Part shown: piece after piece, positions 17,306 through 25,818 of the stretch
Numbering within the stretch: the stretch's first letter is position 1
Layout of the letters: every line of letters begins with the position of its first letter
Source of the DNA: Actinomadura coerulea
GTDB lineage: Bacteria > Actinomycetota > Actinomycetes > Streptosporangiales > Streptosporangiaceae
NCBI RefSeq assembly: GCF_014208105.1
Contig: NZ_JACHMQ010000001.1
Span: forward strand, 7,936,001-8,000,000
Direction: 5' to 3'
Length of the DNA: 64,000 bases
Program-made: the position numbers and the translations under genes
The notes under the pieces: generated by a model
Told to the model about the DNA's origin: nothing
What the model saw: the letters and a program-made list of their open reading frames with translations, nothing else
Database searches by the model: none

Positions 17306-17639
17306 CGAGCACCTCCTGAAGGAGCCGGGCCTTGGACTGCTGGGCGGTGGGAGGGGCGGCCCGGGTGGTGAGGTGCCCGCTGTCGACGAGATCGGACAGC
17401 AGCACCTTGGTGAGCCCGACGGGCAGGCTCAGATGGCCGGAGATCTCGACCACCGACAGCGCGCCGCCGCGGCACAGCTCGACGATGCGGGCCTTTTCCG
17501 GGGACAGGCCGGTGCGGGGCAGGTCGCCGGTCGCGGTCACGAGGGTGACGAGGTCGAACACGTTGCGGGTGGGGTGGGCCCGCCCGCCGGTGACGACGTG
17601 CGGGCGGACCAGGGCCCGCCTGCTGCGGCGCGGGGTCAT
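17283..17639 (-). CDS. cvnC: Conservon DUF742 protein CvnC
   Basis: The 118-residue protein is a DUF742 member, with RPHVVTGGRAHPTRNVFDLV and a winged-helix-like segment GALSVVEISGHLSLPVGLTK. DUF742 proteins are part of every conservon and are thought to link the sensor to the GTPase, possibly through nucleic acid or protein binding; this is not proved. The ATG overlaps the cvnB stop by ATGA and the stop overlaps cvnD. Confidence 0.92.
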   Translation of the reverse strand: MTPRRSRRALVRPHVVTGGRAHPTRNVFDLVTLVTATGDLPRTGLSPEKARIVELCRGGALSVVEISGHLSLPVGLTKVLLSDLVDSGHLTTRAAPPTAQQSKARLLQEVLDGLRARL

Positions 17640-18070
17640 GCGGGACGGCCGGCGCCCGGCCGCGGCGGGGTGGTCAACTCCTTGCCCAGCCGCTGCACGA
17701 GTTCCTGGAGCCGGAACGAGACGGTCTCCATGTCGACGTGCTGGGTCGCCGACACCGCCAGGTATGCGCCCGGACCTGCGGCGACGAGGAAGACGTACCC
17801 GTCGTCGAACTCGTTGACGGTCTGCCGCCAGGTCGTGCCGGAGTCCCCGCAGAACTCGGCGGTGCTGCGGGCGAGCGACTGCAGGCCCGCCATTCCCGCG
17901 GCCTGCCGCTCCGCCTCGTCCCGGTTGATCCGCTCGGAGTGCGCCATGAGCAGCCCGTCGGCCGACAGCAGGATCGCGTAGCGGGTCTCCGGCATCCGCA
18001 GCGCGTCGTCCAGCATCCAGCCGAGCCGGTTCGTACCGTCGTCCATCGCGCCGTTCCATCCCTCGTTCAT
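17636..18070 (-). CDS. cvnB: Conservon roadblock/LC7 protein CvnB
   Basis: The 144-residue protein is a roadblock/LC7 domain, with AILLSADGLLMAHSERINRD, a long Ala-rich helix and AAGPGAYLAVSATQHVDM. These proteins act as regulators (often GAP-like) of small GTPases such as CvnD. It is coupled to cvnA upstream and cvnC downstream by 4-base overlaps. The leader of about 15 residues before the domain includes a possible internal Met (MDDGTNRLGWML). Confidence 0.93.
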   Translation of the reverse strand: MNEGWNGAMDDGTNRLGWMLDDALRMPETRYAILLSADGLLMAHSERINRDEAERQAAGMAGLQSLARSTAEFCGDSGTTWRQTVNEFDDGYVFLVAAGPGAYLAVSATQHVDMETVSFRLQELVQRLGKELTTPPRPGAGRPA

Positions 18071-19383
18071 GGCCGCAGGTCCTTGCTCTCGATGCCGGGG
18101 CCCCCGCCGTCGGACGGCGTCGAAGCGCGGCCGGACCGCGTCCCGCGCTGCCAGGCGCCGAGGCCCGCGGCGGTCTCCCGGGCCGGCCTGAGCGGGGGCG
18201 GCGCCCCCGGTTCCGGCGCGGCGGGCGGCTCTTGTTCCCCGGCGGGGCGCTCGGCGACCGCGACGCGGGTGCGTTTCGGCAGCCCGCCGGGGGTGGCGGG
18301 GACGTCGGTCCGGGCGGCGGGCGCGGGGCCCTGACCGGCCGCGGCGTCCCGCCCGGCCGGGTCGGGCGCCCGCTCGCCCGGGAGGTCGGTGAGCAGCGCG
18401 GACGGCACGAACACGACGGCCCGCACGCCGCCGTAGGGGGAGCGGGTGTCGACCGACACCCGGAAGCCGTACCGCGCGGCGAGGACGCCCGCCACCGCGA
18501 ACCCGACGCGGGGCGGGTCGCCGAGCCGGTGGATGTCGACCGACGCGTCGCCGGACAGCAGGTCGGCGGCGCGCTGGAGCTCCTCGGCGTCCATCGCGAC
18601 CCCGGCATCGTCGATCATGATGGCGACGCCGTTGTGGGTGGACTGGAAGTTGACCTCGACGGTGGTGTCGGGGCGCGAGTGCCGCGCCGCGTTGTCCAGC
18701 AGCTCGGCCAGCGTCAGCACGATCGGCTCCACGGCCCGGCTGGTCACCGCGGTGTTCACCGGCCCCTGGATGTTGACCCGCAGGTAGTCGCGGATGCGGG
18801 AGGTCGCGCCGCGCACCACGTCGCTCATCGACGACGCCGAGCGCTGCTGGCCCGGCCACGACCCGCACAGCACCGCGGTGGCCTGGGCGCGCCGCCCGAG
18901 CTGGGCGTTCATGTGGTCGACGCGGAGCAGGCCCTCCAGCACGTCCGGGTCGTCGTGGCGCTCCTGCATGTCGGAGATGGCGAGCTGCTGCTCGTTGGCG
19001 AGGCTCTGCACGGCGCGCATCATCGCCCGAAGCGTCGACTTGGCCGACAGGTCGGCCCGCTCCCGGACGCGCGCCGCGGACCCGGCGAACAGCTCGGTGA
19101 CGGTCCGCAGCGCCTGCCCGTAGGCGGGCGCCTCGCGGTCCAGGTCGTGCAGCGGGCCGGCGACGCGCACGCCGGGGTTGTGCAGGGACTCCATGAGCTC
19201 GGGCAGCCGGACGTCCGCGAGGTGCCGAAGCTCCTTCTCGCGCAGGTCGAGCCCGCGGGCCAGGACGGCGTTCTGCGCGCGCAGGTCGGCCGTCTCCCGC
19301 CGCTGGCGTGCCAGCAGGGCGGCGGCCGCGATGCCGGCGCCCGCCACGACGACGAGCGCCGCAGCCAAGAGGAATAGCTCCAT
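18067..19383 (-). CDS. cvnA: Conservon sensor histidine-kinase-like ATPase CvnA
   Basis: The ATG at 19383 with GAGG upstream gives a 438-residue protein that starts with one hydrophobic helix (MELFLLAAALVVVAGAG). A dimer-forming helical region follows (SLANEQQLAISDMQERHDD), then an HATPase_c domain: LAELLDNAARHSRPDTTVEV (N box), IMIDDAGVAMD (G1) and RVGFAVAGVLAARYGFRVSV (G2). The tail of about 120 residues is Pro/Ala-rich and probably disordered. CvnA is the membrane sensor of conservons. Longer frames upstream of 19383 code for unlikely Arg/Pro-rich sequence and are not used. Confidence 0.92.
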   Translation of the reverse strand: MELFLLAAALVVVAGAGIAAAALLARQRRETADLRAQNAVLARGLDLREKELRHLADVRLPELMESLHNPGVRVAGPLHDLDREAPAYGQALRTVTELFAGSAARVRERADLSAKSTLRAMMRAVQSLANEQQLAISDMQERHDDPDVLEGLLRVDHMNAQLGRRAQATAVLCGSWPGQQRSASSMSDVVRGATSRIRDYLRVNIQGPVNTAVTSRAVEPIVLTLAELLDNAARHSRPDTTVEVNFQSTHNGVAIMIDDAGVAMDAEELQRAADLLSGDASVDIHRLGDPPRVGFAVAGVLAARYGFRVSVDTRSPYGGVRAVVFVPSALLTDLPGERAPDPAGRDAAAGQGPAPAARTDVPATPGGLPKRTRVAVAERPAGEQEPPAAPEPGAPPPLRPARETAAGLGAWQRGTRSGRASTPSDGGGPGIESKDLRP

Positions 19384-19598
19384 CAGATCCTCGGTGCAGG
19401 GGTCTTCGGCGAGGTGGGCCCGGTCCGGTGTCGGCGACACCCGGCGGACCGCCTCATGGCTGGTGGGGGCGGCGCGGATACGCCGCAGTTTCGGCACCGT
19501 AGGACGGGTGCGCGGGGGCGCGCTTGTGCTCGCGCGCAGAGAACTTGCCGCCGGGCGCATCGCAAGATCACCCATCGTCTGAATCACGTTACTTTCCG

Positions 19599-20507
19599 AT
19601 GGATTTGCCTGTTTCGCTGGTGGCGCCGGTACTACGCTCGCCCGAAGGTGATCTAGGACGGCGGGCGGAGGGGCCTCGGGTGGACGATGTGCTCGGCGGG
19701 CCGACCGGGACGTCCGGCGCCGAGTACCGGCTCGGGCTGTACCCGTCCGACCGGGCGGAGTACGACCGCGCCCCCGGGCAGACGGGCGACCGGGGCTACC
19801 GGTTCCTTCTCCCGCTGCACGGCGAGATGCTCATGGTGCAGGACGGCCGCGAGGCGCGGCTGCGCCCGGGCACCGGCGGCCTCATCGCGCCCGCGGCGCC
19901 GTTCCGTGTCCTCCAGCCCCGCCCGGCCCGCGTCCTCGTCATGACGATCCCGGCCCGCGAGATGGACGGCCGGCTGTGCGGCCCGGTGCCCGCGGCGACC
20001 GGCCTGGACCTGTCCGCCGGCCTCGGCCGCGTCGTCGCCGATATGGTGCGGGCCGTCGGGGAGGAGCGGCGCAGCCTCACCGGCCCGCAGTTCGACGCCG
20101 CCTGCGACAGGATCACCGAGCTGCTGTGCCTGCTGCTCGCCGGGGACGAGCGCCCGCCCGCGCCCGGCCACCTCGCCGAGGTGGAGGCGGTCGTGCGCCG
20201 CTACGTCCGCGAGCACGCCACCGACCCCGGGCTCACCGGCGCCGCGATGGCGCAGGACCTCGGCTGGTCGCTGCGGCAGGTGCAGCTCGCGTTGCAGCGC
20301 GCCGGGACCACGCCCCGCGAGTTGATCCGCGAGGAGCGGCTCCGGCTCGTCCGCGACCGGCTGCGCAACCCCCTCGACCGGAACGTCACCATCACCGACC
20401 TCGCGCACGCCACCGGGTTCTCCTCGGCCAGCGCGCTTAGCCACGCGTTCCGGCAGCGCTTCGGCGTCAGCCCGCGCGAGCTGCGCCGGCACGGCGCCGC
20501 TCGCTGA
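19599..20507 (+). CDS. AraC-family transcriptional regulator
   Basis: The N-terminal half is a cupin-like sensor (AraC_binding_2 type) with LLPLHGEMLMVQDGREARLRPG. The C-terminal 100 residues form the double helix-turn-helix: AAMAQDLGWSLRQVQLALQR, and TITDLAHATGFSSASALSHA followed by FRQRFGVSPRELR. The ATG at 19599 (MDLPVSLVAPVL) is taken as start; a GTG at 19680 is possible. It is divergent from the conservon with a 215-base gap, so it might regulate it, but no operator was recognised. The effector is unknown. Confidence 0.85.
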   Translation: MDLPVSLVAPVLRSPEGDLGRRAEGPRVDDVLGGPTGTSGAEYRLGLYPSDRAEYDRAPGQTGDRGYRFLLPLHGEMLMVQDGREARLRPGTGGLIAPAAPFRVLQPRPARVLVMTIPAREMDGRLCGPVPAATGLDLSAGLGRVVADMVRAVGEERRSLTGPQFDAACDRITELLCLLLAGDERPPAPGHLAEVEAVVRRYVREHATDPGLTGAAMAQDLGWSLRQVQLALQRAGTTPRELIREERLRLVRDRLRNPLDRNVTITDLAHATGFSSASALSHAFRQRFGVSPRELRRHGAAR

Positions 20508-20600
20508 CCGGCACGGATTTCCGGTCCGCCCGGGCCGATCCCGGGTTACGATGCGGCGGAGATCACCGGACGGGGCGTAGAGACGGTCAGGAGCGCGCCC

Positions 20601-21656
20601 GTGGACCTCGGCCCCCACCACCTCAGGATGATCGAGGCGATCGCCGCGACCGGCAGCATCAGCAAGGCCGCCGCGCGGCTCGGCCTCACCCAGCCCGCCG
20701 TCAGCACCATGCTGCGCCGGGTCGAGGGCCACCTCGGCGTGCAGCTGTTCGTCCGCTCCCCGGAGGGCGTCACGCCGACGCCGGTCGGCGCCGAGGTCGC
20801 CACCCGCGCCCGGGCCGCGCTGGCGGGCATCGACGACCTGAACGCCGCGCTCGCGCACCGGATCAGCGAGCCCGCCGCCATACCGCTGCTGCGGATCGGG
20901 GTGCAGGCGTGCCCGGCGCTCACCCTGCTCGGCGACCATCTCGGCTCGCTGTCCCCGGAGTCGCGGCTGCACCTGCGCGTCGACCCCGGGGGCGGGCGCA
21001 TCCCCGCGCTGCTCGGCTCCGGCACCCTCGACATCGGGCTGTTCCAGGAGCCGGTCGACCATCCGCCGCGGCCGCGCGACGGCCTGGAGCGGCTCGTGCT
21101 GGTCGAGTGCGAGCCGGCGCTCGTCGGGATGTCCTCCTCCAGCCCCCTCGCCGCCGGCCCGACCGTCGACCTGGCCGACCTCGCCGACCACGACTGGATC
21201 GACGATCCGCTCGACGACGGCCCGTGGCCCGCCTACCTGCGCGGCGTGTGCGCCGAGGCGGGGTTCCGGCCCCGGGTCAGGTACTGGGCGACGGACTGGC
21301 AGATCTCGGCCTCGCTCATCCGGTCGGGGCGCGCCGTCGGCATCTACCAGCCGACCGCGGCCCCCCGCGCCGGGGTCGCGTTCCGCCGGATCACCGGCGA
21401 CCCGCTCGGCCAGCGGGTCGTCCTGATGTGGCGGCCCGGGGCCGAGCGGGCGGCGGAACGGCTGCGCGGCGTCTTCGACGAGGTCTACCTGGACCTCGTC
21501 CGGGCCCAACCCGCCTACGGCGACTGGTGGGACGGGCATCCCGAGGCGCACCCGGCGCTGCCCGTCCCCGCCGGCCCGGCGGCGGGCGCGGGGACGGGCG
21601 CCGGTGCGGGTCCCGGGGAGAGGGGCGGTTCCCGGAACCCGCGGGAGGGCGGCTAG
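20601..21656 (+). CDS. LysR-family transcriptional regulator
   Basis: The N-terminal winged helix-turn-helix is clear (HHLRMIEAIAATGSISKAAA, then LGLTQPAVSTMLRRVEGHLG), followed by a periplasmic-binding-like effector domain to about residue 310. The last 30 residues are Gly/Ala-rich low complexity. The GTG start has AGGAG eight bases upstream. It runs in the same direction as the AraC gene and its stop overlaps the last bases of the convergent anchored-protein gene. No target or ligand can be named. Confidence 0.88.
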   Translation: MDLGPHHLRMIEAIAATGSISKAAARLGLTQPAVSTMLRRVEGHLGVQLFVRSPEGVTPTPVGAEVATRARAALAGIDDLNAALAHRISEPAAIPLLRIGVQACPALTLLGDHLGSLSPESRLHLRVDPGGGRIPALLGSGTLDIGLFQEPVDHPPRPRDGLERLVLVECEPALVGMSSSSPLAAGPTVDLADLADHDWIDDPLDDGPWPAYLRGVCAEAGFRPRVRYWATDWQISASLIRSGRAVGIYQPTAAPRAGVAFRRITGDPLGQRVVLMWRPGAERAAERLRGVFDEVYLDLVRAQPAYGDWWDGHPEAHPALPVPAGPAAGAGTGAGAGPGERGGSRNPREGG

Positions 21657-22447
21657 CAGCCGCCCTGGCGGCGGCGCCGCACGAGGGCGACACCCGCGGC
21701 GGTCACCGCTCCGCCCGCGCCCAGTGCCAGCAGAGCGGGCGCCGGGCCCCTGTCCGGCGCCGGATCGCCGGTGCCGGTCGCGGGCGAGTACCCGCCGAGC
21801 TTCCCGGACCGCTGGTAGGCGGTGCCCGGGAGTTTGTCGGCGTACCGGGAGCGGACGAGCCTCCGGTACGCCGCCACCGTGACGCCGGACCTGCCGACCG
21901 ACGACGCGGCGGTGCCGTTGAGCGCGGTGACGCGGCCGTCCTTCAGCCGGTACCACGCGTGGATCTGCGGCTCGGTGAACACGGTGCCGCCCTGCGCCCG
22001 CGCCGGGTAGACCGCCTCCTCCGAGCCGGAGATGACGTTCATGACCTGCCAGCCCGCGCCCGTCCTGGTCAGCCACACCGTCGCGTGCTGCCCGCTCGCC
22101 GACACGGCGCCGACCGCCATGTAGGCGAAGGTCGCGACGGGAGCTCCGCCGTCGCCCTTCACGAACGCGGGGTTCAGCGAGTGGACGCGCTGGACGGACC
22201 CTTCGAGGCGCGGGGCCTTGGCCTGCGCGGCGGCCTTCGGCACGGCCTGGTCCACCAGCTGCCCGCGCCGGTGCTGGTCGAGGTGGACGAAGAACGCGCC
22301 GAGCCGCTGCAGCGCGGCGGGGGACGCGGCGGCCTTCGCGGCGGCCGCCTCGTCGGAGGGCGGTCCGGCGGCCAGCGCCGCGGTGCCGCCCATCAGGACC
22401 GTTCCGCCGATGAGGGCTCCGGTCGCGAGTCTCGCGGTCGCGCGCAT
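21653..22447 (-). CDS. Secreted, C-terminally anchored protein paired with the cysteine protease
   Basis: The 264-residue product has a Sec signal peptide (MRATARLATGALIGG, then an Ala/Leu core ending near ALAAG), a domain of about 180 residues of unknown family, and a C-terminal hydrophobic helix (ALLALGAGGAVTAAGVAL) followed by VRRRRQ. It lacks a recognisable LPxTG before the helix, so it is probably held as a membrane protein facing outward. It starts 1 base after the papain-like protease gene and should be its cotranscribed partner, perhaps an inhibitor, chaperone or anchor; this is inference. Confidence 0.65.
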   Translation of the reverse strand: MRATARLATGALIGGTVLMGGTAALAAGPPSDEAAAAKAAASPAALQRLGAFFVHLDQHRRGQLVDQAVPKAAAQAKAPRLEGSVQRVHSLNPAFVKGDGGAPVATFAYMAVGAVSASGQHATVWLTRTGAGWQVMNVISGSEEAVYPARAQGGTVFTEPQIHAWYRLKDGRVTALNGTAASSVGRSGVTVAAYRRLVRSRYADKLPGTAYQRSGKLGGYSPATGTGDPAPDRGPAPALLALGAGGAVTAAGVALVRRRRQGGC

Positions 22448-22448
22448 G

Positions 22449-23021
22449 TCAGCCTCCGATCCTGGACAGGGCCTGGCCCCAGCGGAACTGGTAGTTGCTG
22501 ACGTAGCTGCTGTACGCCATCTCCCCGTACCGGGGACTGGAGGGCCACGGGTCTCCGTAGGAGACCGTCTGGCCGGAGTAGCCGTAGATGACCTGGGCGT
22601 GGCCGCCGCCGGCCGTCCAGTAGATGCCGGTGAGGATCGGCCGCTGCCCGTTGATCTCGGTGGTGACCGCCTGGTACGACAGGGGTCCGCTGACCTGGCC
22701 GGGGGACACGCCGAGCGCCTGGAACGCGCGCTGGTCGTACTCCAGGTAGCCGGCCTGGTTCGGGCAGGCGCTGCCGCGGGGGTAGCCGCGCCCGAGGGCG
22801 CAGAAGTCGTTCTGGCTGACGTTGCCCTTGCCGAAGAACTTGGCGATCGTCAGGCCGCTGGCGACCCAGCACCACTGGTCCTGCTGCTGCACCTGCTGCG
22901 TGATCGGCAGGTCCTGCGCCGAGGCGACGCCGGTGGACGCCGTGAGGGCGGCGGCCGCCGCCCCCGCGAGTCCGGCCGCGAGCCGCCGGCGTGCCCGGGC
23001 GGGTCGGGTACGCGTTCTCAT
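22449..23021 (-). CDS. Secreted papain-like cysteine protease
   Basis: The 190-residue product has an Arg-rich Sec signal (MRTRTRPARARRRLAAGLAG to about residue 36). The mature part has the papain-like catalytic order: QDQWCWVASGLTIAKFFG with the nucleophile Cys, GGGHAQVIYGYSG with the His, and SYGDPWPSS with the Asp. This matches the papain-like family (Peptidase_C39_2/AvrRpt2-like). It should act outside the membrane. The ATG at 23021 is chosen because it opens a normal signal peptide. It is the first gene of a two-gene operon. Substrates are unknown. Confidence 0.82.
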   Translation of the reverse strand: MRTRTRPARARRRLAAGLAGAAAAALTASTGVASAQDLPITQQVQQQDQWCWVASGLTIAKFFGKGNVSQNDFCALGRGYPRGSACPNQAGYLEYDQRAFQALGVSPGQVSGPLSYQAVTTEINGQRPILTGIYWTAGGGHAQVIYGYSGQTVSYGDPWPSSPRYGEMAYSSYVSNYQFRWGQALSRIGG

Positions 23022-23238
23022 GCACTTCCGCCTTTTCTCCCGGCGAGGCCGCACCGCCTCTCGCGAGGGAGCCGAGCGATTCCCGTCCGGCGCCGGGGGA
23101 GTGTCCGGGCGGGGAGGCCGCGAGAGGCCGAATGAACGTCATAAAAGTCTCATTCGCGGCCTTAACCCGGTAATGCCAGCAGGTCATAACAAACCGGAAT
23201 GACCCCGGTGAACTCGGCTTTTATCCCTGGCGGCGCGC

Positions 23239-24477
23239 CTAGGCGCGGGCGGCGAGCGGTCCGGGGCGGTTCTCCGGCTCCGGCTCCGGATCCGCGGACG
23301 GGAGGGCGACGGTGACGGTGAGGCCGCCTTCCCGGCGGGGCACGGCGGTCACGGTGCCGTTGTGGGCGCGGACGATGGACTGGACGATGGAGAGGCCGAG
23401 ACCGGCCCCCTTGGCGGTGACGAGGCGGTCGCCGTCGAGCCGGCGGAAGGGCTCGAAGAGCGCGGGGATCTCGTAGGGCGGGACGGCGGGGCCGGAGTTG
23501 GCGACCTCCAGGACGGCGCGGCCGTTCTCGGTCCGGCAGGAGACGGAGACCCACCCGGAGTCGGTGTTGTGGCGCAGGCCGTTCTCCAGCAGGTTCTGTA
23601 CGACGCGTTCCAGCAGGAGGGCGTCGCCCGCCGTCATGGCCTCGGCGGCGTCGGTCTCGACGGCGATGCCGGAGCCGCCCGCCTCCAGCGCCGTCTGGGC
23701 GGCGACGTGGGCGACGACGTCCGCGAGGTCCACCGGCGCCCGGGTGGTGATCTCGTTCTCGGAGCGGGCCAGCAGCAGCAGGCCGGTGATGAGGCGCTCG
23801 TGCCGCGCGTTGATCTGCAGGAGGGTCTCGCCGAGCTGCCGGACGTCCGGGGACGCCGACTCGCGGTGCATCGCCACCTCGACCAGCGCGCGGCCGAGGG
23901 TGAGCGGGGTGCGCAGCTCGTGGGAGGCGCTCGCGACGAAGCGGCGCTGGCCGTCGAAGGAGCGGTCGAGGCGGTCGACCATCGCGTCGAAGGTGTCGGC
24001 GAGCTCCTTGACCTCGTCGTGGGGGCCCCGCAGCGCGATGCGCTCGTGCAGGCCGCGGTCGGCGGCGGGGGAGCCGGCGATGCGGCGGGCGGTCTCGGTG
24101 ACGCGGTGCAGCGGGGACAGCGCCCGGCCCGCGATGAGCCAGCCGAAGCCCGCCGCGGCGCCCCCGACCACCAGCAGCGCGATCGACCCCTGGGTGACCA
24201 GGGAGGTGACGGCGGCGTCGTGCAGTTCTTCGCGCCGATCGCGCATCCAGCGGTCGGCGTCGGCCATCGCCCTCGCCTCCCGCGCCGCCTCCTGCGCGCT
24301 CCCGGCGGGCGGGGCGGTGCCGGGCGCCGGGTCCAGGCGGGTCGCCAGCACCTTCGTGCCGGACCGCGACAGCTGCTGGTCGAACAGGGCGTAGGTCGCG
24401 CCGAGCAGGACCACCCCGGCGACGAGGAACAGGCCGCCGTAGGTGAGGGTGAGCCGGGCGCGCAGCGACAACCTCAT
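23239..24477 (-). CDS. Two-component sensor histidine kinase
   Basis: The 412-residue product has two membrane helices (about residues 10-32 and 95-115) flanking a short extracytoplasmic loop, a HAMP linker, a HisKA box FVASASHELRTPLTLGRALV with phospho-acceptor His, and an HATPase domain with NLLENGLRHN and GLGLSIVQSIVRAHNG. It is of the OmpR-partner type. The ATG overlaps the response-regulator stop by ATGA. The pair is divergent from a lipoprotein/ABC exporter operon, the usual layout for peptide-antibiotic or envelope-stress sensing in actinomycetes. Confidence 0.93.
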   Translation of the reverse strand: MRLSLRARLTLTYGGLFLVAGVVLLGATYALFDQQLSRSGTKVLATRLDPAPGTAPPAGSAQEAAREARAMADADRWMRDRREELHDAAVTSLVTQGSIALLVVGGAAAGFGWLIAGRALSPLHRVTETARRIAGSPAADRGLHERIALRGPHDEVKELADTFDAMVDRLDRSFDGQRRFVASASHELRTPLTLGRALVEVAMHRESASPDVRQLGETLLQINARHERLITGLLLLARSENEITTRAPVDLADVVAHVAAQTALEAGGSGIAVETDAAEAMTAGDALLLERVVQNLLENGLRHNTDSGWVSVSCRTENGRAVLEVANSGPAVPPYEIPALFEPFRRLDGDRLVTAKGAGLGLSIVQSIVRAHNGTVTAVPRREGGLTVTVALPSADPEPEPENRPGPLAARA

Positions 24478-25130
24478 GGGATCCGGTACCCCGCTCCCTT
24501 GACGGTCTCGACGACGGGCGGGTCGGCGAGCTTGCGGCGCAGTTTGAGGACGGTCAGGCGGACGGCGCCGGTGAAAGGGTCGGCGTGCTCGTCCCACGCC
24601 TTCTCCAGAAGCTGCTCGGAGGACACGACGGCGCCCTCGGCGCGCAGCAGCTCGGCCAGGACGGCGAACTCCTTGCGGGCGAGCGGCACGTAGCGCCCGT
24701 CCCGGAACACCTCGCGGCGCGCCGGGTCCAGGGTGATGCCGGCGCGGTGCAGCGTCGGCGGCGCGGCCGGGCGGCAGCGGCGCCCGAGCGCGTGGACGCG
24801 GGCGGCGAGCTCGGGGAACGCGAACGGCTTGGTCAGGTAGTCGTCGGCGCCGAGGCCGAGCCCGTCGACGCGGTCGGTGACCTCCGCGGCGGCGGTGAGC
24901 ATCAGGACCCGGGCCGCGCCCCCGCCCCGGACGATCTCGCGGCACACCTCGTCGCCGTGGACGAGGGGCAGGTCGCGGTCCAGCACGACCACGTCGTAGT
25001 CGTTGACGGTGAGCCGCTCCAGGGCGGCCGCGCCGTCGTGGGCCAGGTCGACGGCGTGCGCGTCGTCGCGCAGCCATTCGGCGATCGCGTCGGCCAGGAG
25101 CCGCTCGTCCTCTGCCACCAGCACTCTCAT
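24474..25130 (-). CDS. OmpR-family response regulator
   Basis: The 218-residue protein has a receiver domain (MRVLVAEDERLLADAIAEWL; phospho-acceptor Asp in VVVLDRDLPLVHGDE; Lys in DDYLTKPFAFPEL) and a winged-helix output domain with SSEQLLEKAWDEHADP and VETVKGAGYRIP. AGGAGG lies four to five bases before the ATG. It is the first gene of the kinase operon; the 175-base gap to the divergent lipoprotein gene is where it would be expected to bind. Confidence 0.94.
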   Translation of the reverse strand: MRVLVAEDERLLADAIAEWLRDDAHAVDLAHDGAAALERLTVNDYDVVVLDRDLPLVHGDEVCREIVRGGGAARVLMLTAAAEVTDRVDGLGLGADDYLTKPFAFPELAARVHALGRRCRPAAPPTLHRAGITLDPARREVFRDGRYVPLARKEFAVLAELLRAEGAVVSSEQLLEKAWDEHADPFTGAVRLTVLKLRRKLADPPVVETVKGAGYRIP

Positions 25131-25305
25131 GAAGCCTCCTCCGAACGCCGATGGTGCCCGAGGCGGTGTTTCGTTTCCGTTAGTGATCGTCTCCCGGCGC
25201 GCGGTGCCGGGAATTCGCGAGGGCGGAAACACCGGAGAAACGCTTCGCCGGGTTGCATCCTCCTCGCCGGCCGGAACCGCTCCGGGCCGGAGACGAGGAG
25301 GAGAC

Positions 25306-25818
25306 ATGGGACTGCGGATCCTGGCCGTGCTGCCGCTCGCGCTGGCGCTGACCCTGACCGGGTGCGGCTCGGACGACAAGGGCGACGGTGTGGCCTCGGC
25401 CGGCAACGGCGGGCAGGGCGGCTCGACGCAGGGCGGCGGCGAGCAGCTCGGCCCGGACGAGCGCGGCGTCAAGTTCGCCCAGTGCATGCGCGAGCACGGC
25501 GTGGACATGGAGGACCCGAAGCCCGGCGGGGGAATCCGGATCCAGGCCAACGGCGACAAGGGCGCCATGGACAAGGCCATGGAGGCGTGCAGGCAGTACA
25601 ACCCGATGGCCAACCGCACCGGTGCGCCCGATCCGAAGATGCAGGAGCGGGCGCGTGAGTTCGCCGCGTGCATGCGAAAGAACGGCGTGGAGAAGTTCCC
25701 GGACCCCGACCCGAACCAGCCCGGCATCCGGATCGACAAGGACACCGTCGGCGACGACCCGGACCTGAAGACCGCGCAGCAGGCGTGCGACAAGGTCTTG
25801 CAGGGCGGCAGGAAGTGA
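25306..25818 (+). CDS. Lipoprotein with duplicated CMR motif, exporter operon
   Basis: The 170-residue protein has a lipoprotein signal with lipobox TLTGC near residue 20. The mature part contains two related repeats, FAQCMREHGVDMEDPKPGG and FAACMRKNGVEKFPDPDP, each followed by IRI and a later Cys, suggesting an internal duplication with paired disulfides. AGGAGGAG precedes the ATG. Its stop overlaps the adaptor gene (TGATG). Such lipoproteins commonly precede MacA/MacB-like systems in actinomycetes; the binding target is unknown. Confidence 0.8.
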   Translation: MGLRILAVLPLALALTLTGCGSDDKGDGVASAGNGGQGGSTQGGGEQLGPDERGVKFAQCMREHGVDMEDPKPGGGIRIQANGDKGAMDKAMEACRQYNPMANRTGAPDPKMQERAREFAACMRKNGVEKFPDPDPNQPGIRIDKDTVGDDPDLKTAQQACDKVLQGGRK

